Assembly (NCBI GenBank): GCA_029706075.1
Contig: JAINUG010000137.1
Location: forward strand, 2,592,501 to 2,656,500
Direction: 5' to 3'
Source of the DNA: Aldrovandia affinis
Lineage: Eukaryota; Chordata; Actinopteri; Notacanthiformes; Halosauridae
Length of the DNA: 64,000 bases
The first letter of the stretch is position 1. Every line of letters begins with the position of its first letter. The notes beneath the pieces were generated by a model, which was not told the origin of the DNA, did no database searches, and was given only the letters and a program-made list of their open reading frames with translations. Of the stretch, positions 37,150 to 47,620 are shown in pieces. The position numbers were made by a program, and so were the translations under genes.

Positions 37150-37322
37150 TAATATACATAATATATAATAATATATGCCATTTAGCAAACGCTTTTATCC
37201 AAACCGACTTAAAGTAGTGAATGCATACATTTTTTCAGTATATGTGGTCCCAGTGGGGATTGAACCCACAACCTAAGCATTGCCAACGCTGTGCTCTACC
37301 TACTGAGCCACACAGAACAACA
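37150..37322 (-). repeat. tRNA-derived SINE, family B, with target duplication
   Basis: Complete minus-strand copy (GGCTCAGTAGGTAGAGCA, GGGTTCAATCCCC, tail GGTTTGGATAAAAGCGTTTG). It is flanked by GTTCTAA (37143-37149 and 37323-37329). Confidence 0.87.
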
Positions 37323-37690
37323 GTTCTAAGTGCAGGTTGCCCTACTTCAGCCTGGAGTCTGCCTGAATCTTGACTGACTAGAAGACAGTGTGCACAGTAT
37401 GATAGAGGTCCCAAGAGGACTATAAATAGACAATACAAAATTAGCCATTGTCATACCTAATTGAAAAGAATATGAAAATTGGGCTAAAAAAGCTTTGCTA
37501 TTTTTACCTGGAAGGAAGACATTTTGCCAAGCAAGTGTAACACTGCTTGAACTTAATTCCTCTGCCACTCCTCTTTCACCAGTAAAACTGAAATGCAGAC
37601 ATGCTTGTTCATTTTCATTAGCGTTGTTTTGTATTTAGTATATCCAAACCGACTTCTCGGCCAGGAAAACACCTGGAGTTAAGAAACACA

Positions 37691-38033
37691 ATGCAACGTT
37701 CGACGCTGGCCACAGCAACCGGGGTTTGATCCCACCGGCCGCGCCAGAGTCGGCTCTGCCCAGGAGTGCCACCGGGGGCAGTGATTGGCTGTCCACCCCA
37801 GGGAGGGGGAGGGAAGCCGACAGGACGTTCGCTGCGCACAGGAGTGGCACTGCAGCAGAGTTACGGTCAACAGCCTAGCAGGTGCCGTCTCAGAGGAGAT
37901 GATACTTTGCCTTCGTCACTACCGGTCACAGGGCTATGGCAGCGAACTCACATTACGAGGGGGGGATTGACTTGAAAATAGCAGGTGTAATTGGCTACCA
38001 AATTGGGAGAAAATGAGATAAAATCTGAAAAAA
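37691..38033 (+). repeat. tRNA-derived SINE, family D, with 11-bp target duplication
   Basis: Plus-strand copy with a head near CAACGTTCGACGCTGGCC and GGGGTTTGATCCCACCGG, the family D body, and tail ATTGGCTACCAAATTGGGAG then AAAATGAGATAAAATC. It is flanked by TAAGAAACACA on both sides (37680-37690 and 38034-38044). The first part of the tRNA head is missing. Confidence 0.9.
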
Positions 38034-38344
38034 TAAGAAACACACAGAATTGTGCCAGAACTCCCTCGTAATCTCGCCATGGCTGAACACCGATTAAGAC
38101 GACAGCAAGAGGAGAGAGTCGCAGAAAAGCACAGACAGAATGTTCTCCGATAGCGATCACCAGAATCTCCGATTTAATTCTTTCACTTCCACTCAACCCC
38201 TGACAGGGAAAGCTCCAGAGAGGCTGTATTACAGTGCTGGAGGAATCTCTGCTCTTAGCCTCTCTCACAAAAGCAATTTGAGGAAACTCTGGGGCTCAAG
38301 CATGCCAACACTAGTCTGAATTCAGTCCACTGAGCAACAATGCA

Positions 38345-38560
38345 AGCAATCCTTTTTTCATTTTCTCATTTTTATTTTCTTGCCATATTGGAGCGGCCAA
38401 TCCAAAGACCCAGGCCTATCCCATCCCTGAACATCACCCGCCAATTTGGAAGGGACGCACGGAAGCACCGTATGCCAGTGAGGGGAGAACGGGGCTTCAT
38501 CACACCAGAAATGCATGGAGCTACCGTATGCCATCTCACCGATTTGAACCAATCATTGTG
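38345..38560 (-). repeat. Possible SINE fragment with AT-rich tail
   Basis: On the minus strand GGTTCAAATCGGTGAGATGG leads into a GC-rich body and then GATTGGCCGCTCCAATATGG, CAAGAAAATAAAAATG. The tail resembles, at a distance, the C/D-family tail. Only one copy is present, so the assignment is weak. Confidence 0.35.
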
Positions 38561-39604
38561 ATTTGCTGTGGAGAGCAAAACCGTTCACCACAGTGATCTT
38601 CACGGGTGAGTAGACGATGAACAGTGGAGCCAGGATCTCTCTGCTCCTGGCGCAGTTCTCACACGCAAGCAGAGCGCTTTCGTTCACACGCGCGTACCCT
38701 TCCGAACGGCTGGTGCACAATTGGGAGGCTCACCCTTTCTCCTCAGAAACACATCTTTTTTGCTTTGTTTATATTTCACCGGGAACAATGGGCCTAGTGA
38801 CTAAAACGCGCCCTTAATTAGGTCTGGGCAGAGTGGCCATGTAGCGCAGACCTCCACAACAGACAATGGCAAATGTAATCGTTGGACGAGCCAGAGTTTG
38901 TCGCCAGGGGATCCAAAATAAGAGGCAGGCCAGAGTCTTCTGGTTCCACACTGGCAACAGGGGTTGTTCTGAATGGTTTGGGTTTTCCACTTGCACTTGC
39001 TTGCACATGCATGCCACCATTAATCCCATTAAGATGAGGAACATTAGGAGCAACGACTGCACACACAGGATTAGATCCGTCATCGAGCACTAACCATCCG
39101 GATCAAACCCCATTACCAACTTAACCCAAACGCTAAGAAGTCTGATTGGAAACTCGTGTCCAACGCTGTGATGAAACACCGCACCAAACCCTGACTAAAA
39201 GGTCTCCCTATCCCAGGACACGGTCTGTGAACATTCAGGGAACGCTCAGGCGCCAAGAACATCACGCCGCACTTTCGTCCTGCCAAAGTTTTCTCAAGCG
39301 AACGGCTCCGTTAATATTTCCCCCAGACGAGCCTTGTACCATTTTTACAGCTGAACAGCCGTGAGTGCGATTTCATAACGGCTCAAGTGTGCGAGGAACA
39401 GTGCGGGATAATTCAATGAGCTGTTATTTGTGTCTAAGGTTGGGGGGGGCAGGGTGGGGGGGGGGAGGCATGTAAGGACGATTAATTCAGTGAGATAATC
39501 TGTTGGGTTTAATTAAAGAGCTGCATCAGAATCAAATCACTGGTGCTGGCTTATCAAGCGGCTAGAGGAACTATGATTGTTCTTACCGTGTATTAGTGCA
39601 CATC

Positions 39605-39658
39605 GTGTAAGTCGCTCTGGGTAAGAGCGTCTGCTAAATGCGTAAAATGTAAATGTAG
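39605..39658 (+). repeat. SINE A tail only
   Basis: GTGTAAGTCGCTCTGGGTAA followed by GAGCGTCTGCTAAATGCG and TAAAATGTAAATG: a heavily 5'-truncated copy of the family A tail. Confidence 0.7.
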
Positions 39659-39899
39659 ATGGGAGCCACTGGGAGGGATTCCATGCCCTGCCACACCCAG
39701 CACAATGCTAGGCGCTGGTCTCGTGTGCTTCCCATCACAGTGCAGTAAACCTGACAGGGACGTACGGTTCATCCTCCACCTGTCTGACTGCGATGGGCCC
39801 ATAACTGTGTTGTTACTGTGTTGTGGAGAGAGCTCCATATGGGAGCACTCATCACTTTATACTGCCATCCAGTGATGTGTAATATTGTAAATTAGTTCT

Positions 39900-40000
39900 A
39901 TCTATCTTACTTATTATATTATATATATTATATTATTATATTATATTATATATTATATTATTTTTATTATATTATATTTTACTATTTGACAATTTTTTTA
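39900..40000. repeat. AT-rich low-complexity tract
   Basis: An irregular TATTA/ATATT run of about 100 bases. It lies between two related segments at 39815-39870 and 40024-40082. Confidence 0.8.
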
Positions 40001-40019
40001 CAATTTATTACTGTTATTC

Positions 40020-40141
40020 TTATTGTGTACTGTTGTGTTGTGTTGTGAAGAGAGATCCATATGGGAACAACAAATCTCACTGCCATGTACGCATGTGTAC
40101 GTGATCAATAAAAACTTGAAACTTGAAACTTGAAACTTGAA
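40020..40141 (+). repeat. LINE-like 3' end with (ACTTGAA)n tail
   Basis: A stretch ending GATCAATAAAAACTTGAAAC is followed by four ACTTGAA heptamers. A polyadenylation-like AATAAA and a short tandem tail are typical of fish CR1/L2 LINE ends. No coding part is present. Confidence 0.5.
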
Positions 40142-40184
40142 CTGCGTCACTGTAAGAGGGACCCAGGAGCTGGCTCCTGCCCTG

Positions 40185-40219
40185 CACCCCCCCCCCTCCC
40201 CCTCCCTCCCTCCCCCAGA
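40185..40219. repeat. C-rich run
   Basis: Nearly pure C with interspersed T on the plus strand. The complementary strand has at least five G runs of three or more and could fold as a G-quadruplex. Confidence 0.7.
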
Positions 40220-40974
40220 GACAGTGAGATCGCCCGATCCTCTCCGGGCATCAGAAGTCAATTATCTGCTGCTCAATCACAGAAGCAATCTTCCTCCATC
40301 TCCAGCTGAGGATGGGCCTGGCTGACTCAGACTCCCATCCCCTCTGACGCGTGCCCAGGCCTGCGCTCACGGCCTTAGAGAGCACAAAGGCCGTTTTTTT
40401 GTTGTTGCACAAATAGGAATAGGAACGTGCTCTAGTCTTCGCTTAGCGAGTTACCTCTCCTAAATAATTGGGTGCTGAATCCCAAGCAAGTACAAATATC
40501 GAAAATCGAAAAAAGCAGATAGCACTCACAAAATTCGTGCTTTTATTCCTTTTTCCCCATTTGATGTAGTACACCAAAAAACTACAAAATGTACTAACCT
40601 TTTCCTTCCCAGTGTTACAGGTATGGTATGCAGCTGCCTACAACGATGTCTATCGCTATATTACTGCACTGATCTCTTGCGCAAACAATGATTTTTGGTC
40701 ACCAGGTCTGTCTGGTCACCAGAGGTGGATGCCACCAGAATCTAACCATTTAAGCTTCATCTAACCCTCTAGTGCACACATGTAGGCACAATTCAAACTG
40801 CACAATCACTGCCTCCCTCCAGTTATTCATAAGATTATACACAAGATTTTCAACAACAAAATTCAACACATTATCTAAAATAAATGAAATGACACAAATT
40901 GTTTTGTTTGTCATACCAGTGTCGAGAAGGCTCATCACACCCACAACTGTATTTAGAGAATAAAAGTAAGGAGA

Positions 40975-41050
40975 TATAAGAACATAAGAAGAACATAAGA
41001 AGACATGATGACGAGAACAGGCCATTCGGCCCATCTATATAGACTACAGA
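40975..41050 (-). repeat. CR1-like LINE 3' end fragment
   Basis: The minus strand reads GGGCCGAATGGCCTGTTCTC, GTCATCATGTCTTCTTATG and TTCTTCTTATGTTCTTAT. It is the same 3' end as at 47474-47520. A 5'-truncated insertion. Confidence 0.65.
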
Positions 41051-41060
41051 AAAGGGCAGT

Positions 41061-41233
41061 GTGCACTGGACCAATGGCAGGCCTGAGTGTACTGGACCAA
41101 TGGCAGGCCTGAGTGTACTGGACCAATGGCAGGCCTGAGTGTACTGGACCAATGGCAGGCCTGAGTGTACTGGACCAATGGCAGGCCTGAGTGCTCTGGA
41201 CCAATGGGAGACCTCAGTGCTCTGGACCAGTGA
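41061..41233. repeat. 26-bp minisatellite
   Basis: Six full units and a partial seventh of a 26-bp repeat (GTGTACTGGACCAATGGCAG then GCCTGA). Units 2-5 are identical; units 1, 6 and 7 vary. It lies between a LINE tail and an old SINE. Confidence 0.95.
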
Positions 41234-41410
41234 TGTAGTGTTGTGCTGAAGGAACCAGGCTTGTAACTGACAGGGCAAAGGCTCCCAGGTGGGGAACTGC
41301 CGTTGTACCTTTGAGCAAGGTACTTAACCTAAATTGCTTCAGTAAATATCCAGAGGTATAAATGTGTAGGTCACTCTCGATAAGGGCGTCTGCTAAGCAA
41401 ATAATACTAA
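41234..41410 (+). repeat. Diverged SINE, family A
   Basis: Decayed head (GAAGGAACCAGGCTTGTAAC), then CCCAGGTGGGGAACTGCCGT and TTAACCTAAATTGCTTCAGT, and tail CTCGATAAGGGCGTCTGCTA. Older than the other family A copies. Confidence 0.75.
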
Positions 41411-41706
41411 ACTTTAAGTGTAAGATGGAAGAAAATTCACCTTGAAAACCCAGTCTCACAGCAGTAAAGCACAATGTGGAGGGTAGAGCAGGAACGGTTG
41501 CCACAGTCGGCCACAGCGAGGCCACTTGAACACTGTTGACAGTCACTAAGGAAGTCTATGACCCCTGCAGAGCTGCCACACATAATAAAAGTCACGGTAT
41601 CAGTCACCTCTTTCACACCACGGCAAAAGCAGCCTCCTTATCGGCAGCTCAGCCCCGCCATCAGAGCAGCCTATGCCTCAGAGTGAGAGGTCCTCCAGCC
41701 ACCCAG

Positions 41707-42255
41707 CTGGCATCCGGCCAGGCTACACCCGAGGTGGTGTAATGCTAGCATCCGGCCAGGCTACACCCAAGATGGTGTAATGCTAGCATCCAGCTATGCT
41801 ACGCCCAAGATGGTGTAATGCTGGCATTGAGCTACGCTACAACCAAGATGGTGTAATGCTAGCATCCAGCTATGCTACGCCCAAGATGGTGTAATGCTAG
41901 CATTGAGCTACGCTACAACCAAGATGGTGTAATGCTGGCATCCAGCTATGCTACGCCCAAGATGGTGTAATGCTAGCATCCGGCCAGGCTACACCCGAGG
42001 TGGTGTAATGCTGGCATCGAGCTACGCTACACCCGAGGTGGTGTAATGCTAGCATCCGGCCAGGCTACACCCGAGATGGTGTAATGCTGGCATTGAGCTA
42101 CGCTACACCCGAGGTGGTGTAATGCTAGCATCCAGCTATGCTACACCCAAGATGGTGTAATGCTGGCATTGAGCTACGCTACACCCAAGATGGTGTAATG
42201 CTAGTATCCGGCCACTCTACACCCGAGATGGTGTAACGCTAGCATCCAGCCAGCC
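41707..42255. repeat. 38-bp minisatellite with two-unit order
   Basis: Fourteen 38-bp units without a single length change (41707-42238) plus a 17-base partial unit. Each full unit ends GATGGTGTAATG or GGTGGTGTAATG. Three core variants (CCGGCCAGG, CCAGCTATG, TTGAGCTACG) occur in a largely alternating order, suggesting growth by 76-bp steps. No open frame of note crosses it. Confidence 0.97.
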
Positions 42256-42477
42256 AGAGACTGTGTGCTGCAAGCAGAGCCGCTGAATCATTGGTGTTTG
42301 TATGCCGCGGGCACAGCCATGAAAAACAAGCCGTCATAAGCACTTGGTTGACTTAGCCGAACGGAAAGGACATTAAAAAGAAACCTTAGCTACAGATGCT
42401 TCCGTTTTTTGGTGAAAGAAAAGCTCAGCAACCTGCATGCGCACTGACTGCTGCCACGTTTGCCGTCATGCATCTTC

Positions 42478-42735
42478 ACATGGGAAGCCGATGCAAGTTC
42501 GCTGCGTATAGGAGTGGCCCTGTGCGCCCATACTTGGCAGGTTCCGGCTCGAAGGAGGCGGGGCCCAGCCGCATGTCACTGCCGTCACTCAAGTCATATC
42601 AGGACTACGGCAGCGAACTCGTAAGATATATGAGGGAGTGGGATAATTGACGTGACAAAATGAGGGTATAGTTGGATACTAAAAACGGGGAGAAAAAACG
42701 GGGAGAAAACCAGCAGAAAGAGAAATTAGAAAAAA
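42478..42735 (+). repeat. 5'-truncated SINE, family D
   Basis: Starts in the body (GGGAAGCCGATGCAAGTTCG) and runs to GGCAGCGAACTCG and a diverged tail GTTGGATACTAAAAACGGGG with a duplicated GGGAGAAAA. The tRNA head is missing. Confidence 0.75.
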
Positions 42736-43828
42736 AAAGAAGTGTACCTCTGCTATCATCCTCCATTTTGATGTACAATAATACACAGAATTCCATTGGG
42801 ATAAAATTAAAATTTTTTTTTTTGGTTGCTTTGTCTAGTGAATGGTACCGCACTAGTAATGTGCCATTTTTTCGCTGGCACCAGTCTGTTGTGTGTGCGG
42901 TTGCCAGAGGGAAAAGCCAGCTTTCCAACAACTGTCAAATTGGCAGCTTGTCTGATGTCGTTTGATGTGGGTGGAGCCTAACGTATGGCACCTCCCTCGG
43001 TACAGTACAGATTCACATACATCTCTTCACCACAACTGCTACAGTATGCATCACACGGCTAACAAATAGGAACAAAATGATACGGTATGATGAATGAGTC
43101 TATAATCTTTGTGAAGAGAATGCAGATACTCCCTGCAACACTGTAATTTAAGCCTATGTCCACATTCCAAAATTGGAATAACATTTGGAGAGACGTGCTC
43201 AAAAACAAAGGCCTTGGAAAAACCCGCTTTCATTAAAATGGAAAAAAAACTGCTAACCGTTGAGATTTATTGAGGCTTTATTGTGCTGCAGATGGCCAAA
43301 TACATGTTTTATATACATTTCAGATGAATTAATAGCCAATACATAGTTGCAAAAGAATAAGAAAATTGAGTTAACCACAAGTGAACCACCAAATGTTGGT
43401 GTCTGCCTTGCTTGATTTTTGGGGGTTGAACATTTTGAGAAAACCGCATGGTGTCTCGTCTACTTCTCCCCCTGATCCAACCCAACTGGCTCAGTGACCA
43501 AAATGCTTCAAGCCACTCGGAGGGTTGTGGGAAATGGCAACCACACAGAGCGTATTGGAACGCCTCATTAATAGTATTTTTAGCAACAAATAACCCTCTG
43601 GTGTAACGTCTTAGTGGTGCTGGTGAAAATACCATGCAATCTGCGTAATCGTGTCTCGTAAAAATAAGGAATGGGGACAGAGCAGACATCCATCACCCGG
43701 GACACTGTGATTGGAGCTGTGCTGGACTGGTATGTACATGACAGGACTGGAAAGGTCACTGCTTGAAAGGGGAGAGGATTTCAATACTACTGACCAAGGA
43801 AGTAAAATCCATTTCGGCCTTAAGGACA

Positions 43829-43868
<40 letters not shown>

Positions 43869-45292
43869 TGGGGGGCTTCCGTTTTGGTTCATGCAGAGTT
43901 TGAACTCGCAAAAACTGCTCTGTGTCATTCCGAAACAAAACCGTACAGCCTCAAGTCTCGTGGAAAGGCTGGCTCCTCCGGATCATCCATCATCCAGGAA
44001 CCCTGATCAACACAACAGCACAAGAGAAGTTTGTGAATACCATTCAAAACATCTGCCCTATTAATCATGTAGTTCTAGGAGAAAAAATGAAAAAGCACCA
44101 CCAAACACATGGCATACGGCAAAGGCCGATGATTTTCGAACACAGCGTTGTTATAGAACAGTAAACAGCTCCGAGTGTAAAAACGTGACGACTGAAGCCA
44201 CTGATAAAGCACAGATACAGACAGATGCATGCAACACAGCAGCCATGGGCCTCTCCTGCTCTAGGCCTTCCTATCAGGAAACCCAGGATGAACGAGACGG
44301 TCACTAACTCATACCGAAGCAAAAGCAGTAAATATACTGAGAACTCCCGGTTTAATTCAACCACAACACCACCAAAACAAATCTATTAAAATCGCAGAAT
44401 GCCTAGCAAATCTGGATCCAGTCATCGGTAGACTATAAAAAGTACCCAGAGGGGCCAGGTGTAGAGACTGGTATGAGATGTTCAGACAGTGGCTGTATTT
44501 GAGTAACGCAAATCCATCCCAGACAGTCCAGTGGATGTACTATGCGTGGAATGTTTGAATTTACACCCACACTGGTAGCTAGAGGTCAAAATGGTATTCA
44601 CATTGCTAAAGGGAGTATCTACTACTTAATTATACACATATATCACACGGGTGATTAATGGCTGTTTATGTAGTACTAACAGGTAATCTTAAATAGTGAT
44701 TGGTGGAGCATAAATCCTTACATTTTTAGGCATTCCTCATTAGGGCAAACGCAGTGAGCTTCGTGCTATTCATTTGGTCTGAGCGCAAAATTATAAAAGA
44801 ACTTACGTTTTAAAAAATAAGCTAACTTTGTCATTTGATTAATGGCAGAATCGAATCTGCCAACACCGTGTTCCAGTGACAACTTCTGACAGAAAACAAA
44901 AGGAAGTGATTTTTTTCCCATTACGTACTCACCATTTTTTTTTTCTTATTTTTAAAGAAAGCCAAATCTCAGAGGGTATGGATTCTATTATCAGTGTGAA
45001 CAATACGAAGAAAGCACGCCACACCATGTTCTGTACAAGAATACGGACTCAGCTGCACTCCCTCTACCACTGGCCCTCGACACTTTTGACAGATGGACCA
45101 GGTGCCATGCTTTCACACCGTGCGCATATAATGGAGATTACAAGCCAAGACACATAATTCTACGGGTTCCATTCATTTATCTGCATTTATTCCACATGTC
45201 GAATGAAGCCTTGCATTCCCGGATCAATGAAACCAGTAAGGCGGAGTCAGCTCCTGTTAACATTATTGTACAGCACAATGTCAAACGATGTG
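42736..45292. other. Unique intronic sequence
   Basis: No gene recognised. A (TG)n run lies at 43829-43867. The minus-strand open frame at 43309-43689 has no recognisable domain. Confidence 0.5.
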
Positions 45293-45480
45293 TCAAATGT
45301 TCATTGCGTACCAAGCAAACTTTTGAAACACATGCATCTTTACGTTTGATCAGTCATCACTGGTAAGTTAATTATCTTAGTTAGTTAGTTAATTAACCTA
45401 CCAGTGATGGACTGATAAAACATAAAGTCGGGTATGTTTCAAAAGTCTGTCGTCTTGCTTGGCACGCGATTAATGTTTGA
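45293..45480. repeat. Long imperfect hairpin (foldback)
   Basis: The two halves are inverse copies. CCAAGCAAACTTTTGAAACA on the left pairs with TGTTTCAAAAGTCTGTCG...CTTGG on the right, and ATCACTGGTAAGTTAATTA pairs with TAATTAACCTACCAGTGAT. The arms are about 85-90 bases at roughly three-quarters identity around a short (TTAG)n loop. It may be a foldback MITE or a transcribed hairpin. No clear target duplication. Confidence 0.8.
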
Positions 45481-46429
45481 GGACGCGGAATGCGTACTGG
45501 CGTACCACCTATGTGCACCCCTGATTATAACGGTGTTACTCATCCCAGCGGCGATTCATCCCTTTGTGCCTCCACCTGCAGAACGATACTGGGAGGCGCA
45601 AAGAGCCAGAGCCTGCCGGAAGGAGTCCCTGTTAGAACATTTAAAGCCATGTTGCATTCCTGCCAAAATATACGTACTAATACAAAGGGGCCATAAGTTG
45701 ACTGAAGCCAGGATAATCCCCAGCCCACCCCCAAAAAAACAAAAAACAGAGGAGAAAAGACCATGAAAGCGTTTCGACAAGTCATAGCACTCAACAGGCA
45801 ATTATTGATGACTAACATTTATCAATCTACATGTCTCTTCACCTTTGGGTCAAAGGGTTTAGCCACATCACAGAGACGTGAGGGGAGCGATGATGAAAGG
45901 AACGAGGATTTATTCTCTCGTGTGGACGTTACAAGGTCCCTGTGCAACAACGAGAGAGTTACTGGACACATAAATCTCAGAATGATGCTCTTCCATGCAG
46001 TGAAGAGTCTGGTCGGACTCTCTACGGCTGTTTGCTACTCGAATGCTGTACTCTTCCAGGCAAAGCACCTTCGCTGAACAGCCGCTAGGGAAGAAATAAG
46101 AATTTTGGAAGCGACAAACGCAACCTCCTTTGAATGCACTTCAGCATCGTAATGGTTTATGTCGTCCGTTAAGTTGCAATACGGGGGGCAGTATACATTG
46201 AAAATAACATTACAACACTTCTAGACCCTCAGCATAACAATGGTATATATCAATATATTTTTGTGTAATTTATTTAAATTGTGCTTAATGTGCTGTAACA
46301 AAAAGTTGGGTGATGACACATCAGACAACATTAAACTAATCATATTTATTGTATGTTATATCACAGCAGTATGGCTAACAACACATAAATAAAAATAGAT
46401 GTGCAGTAACAGATCAGTTTGATATACAT
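45481..46429. other. Unique intronic sequence
   Basis: No gene or repeat recognised. Confidence 0.5.
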
Positions 46430-46807
46430 TACGTTTACATTTTAGGCATTTAGCAGACGATCTTATCCAGAGCGACTTACACAGTTTACATTTCTTTACA
46501 TACCATCCATTTATACAGCTGGATATTTTACTGAAGCAATTCAGGTTAGTAATATATGCCATTTAGCAGACGCTTTTATCCAAAGCGACTTACAGTAGTG
46601 AATGCATACATTTTCAGTATGTGGTCCCAGTGGGGATTGAACCCACAACTTAAGCATTGCCAACGCTGTGCTCTACCAACTGAGCCACAGAGCCAGGGTT
46701 AGGTACCCTTGCTCAAGGGTACAACGGCAATGTCCCACCTGGGAACCAAACCTGCAACCTTTGCGTTACAAGCCCAGTTCCCTAACCATTACACTGCACT
46801 GCCGCCG
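46430..46807 (-). repeat. SINE A split by SINE B
   Basis: Minus-strand family A element in two parts: tail half at 46430-46548 and head half at 46696-46807. They join at the motif AGGTTAAGTACC, which is intact in other copies. The gap is filled by a complete family B element. Both halves are well preserved. Confidence 0.9.
46549..46695 (-). repeat. tRNA-derived SINE, family B, inserted in SINE A
   Basis: Complete copy (GGCTCAGTTGGTAGAGCA, GGGTTCAATCCCC, tail CGCTTTGGATAAAAGCGTCT). The host motif is repeated on both sides as CAGGTTA and CAGGGTTA, a likely target duplication. This shows family B was active after family A. Confidence 0.88.
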
Positions 46808-47149
46808 ATATGGGAAGAGGAAGAGGGTGAGGTGCACACATTAGCGTTAATGCTACACTGCTGTGAGCACACTGCCCCTGCTGGCCAGGTACATAAACAG
46901 CAGGCACATCAGGTGTACACTTTTACAGTGAGAAATAATAAACTTTGAATAATGACAAAAGGAAAGGGACTATGTGGCATTTTTGGCAGACTTCTTGGCA
47001 GGTCATTAGGCAAGTCGGTAGTCCGGCCAAACCCAGATAAAAGTTGGATGTGTGTACTGAATACCTTTCTCCTTGCCAAATGAAGAAATCTGGAAAAGAA
47101 TGACCTATTATGGATTTTGCAAAAAGATGAGATGCAACAATATAATATA

Positions 47150-47520
47150 TAATTAGGGGAGATTTGATTGAGGCTTTTAAATTTATTAAAGGAATTAACA
47201 AAGTGAATTTTAGGAAATTATTAAAGGTTGAGTTCGGTTAGCAGAACGAGGGGCATAAATGGAAACTGACAAAGGGTAAATTTCACACGGACACTAGGAA
47301 ATATTTTTTCACACAGAGAGTGATCAATGCGTGGAATAGCTTGCCTGGACATGTAGTGGAGGCTGAGACACTAGGGGTATTCAAGGCCAGGCTCGATCCA
47401 GTGTTAGACACTCTAGCCTTTGGGTAAACTAAGCATTGTGAGCAGATTAGTGGTAGGAATGGACGAGCAGTGTTGGGCTGAATGGCCTGTTCTCGTCTTC
47501 CCCTTATGTTATGTTATGCT
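47150..47520 (+). mobile_element. CR1-like LINE, reverse transcriptase C-terminus and 3' end
   Basis: The plus strand encodes RGDLIEAFKFIKG, a stop, and then KYFFTQRVINAWNSLPGHV, EAETLGVFKARLD. This is the familiar C-terminal segment of CR1/L2-type LINE reverse transcriptases. The 3' end GGGCTGAATGGCCTGTTCTC is followed by a (TTATG)n tail. The copy is 5'-truncated and carries at least one in-frame stop, so it is inactive. Confidence 0.85.
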
Positions 47521-47525
47521 ATGTT

Positions 47526-47620
47526 ATAATAATACATGCCATTTAGCAGACGCTTTTATCCAAAGCGACTCACAGTAGTGAATGCGTACATTTTTCTGTA
47601 TATGTGTTCCCAGTGGCAAC
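47526..47620 (-). repeat. Truncated SINE, family B
   Basis: Only the tail and body are present, breaking off at the B-box region (GTTCCCAGTGGCAAC on the plus strand). It sits directly against the tandem tail of the LINE at 47150-47520. Confidence 0.75.

Noticed and set aside
40871-41278. Minus-strand open frame with repeated SGLPLVQ-like units
   Set aside because: It follows the 26-bp minisatellite; the repeats are not a protein domain.
41707-42255. CRISPR-like regular array
   Set aside because: Units are contiguous and similar along their whole length, with no unique spacers. This is a minisatellite in a vertebrate genome.
43309-43689. 126-codon minus-strand open frame
   Set aside because: No recognisable domain, no splice context and no similarity that I know. 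Likely chance.
46923-47201. Minus-strand open frame next to the LINE end
   Set aside because: Antisense to LINE sequence; the real signal is the plus-strand CR1-like C-terminus.
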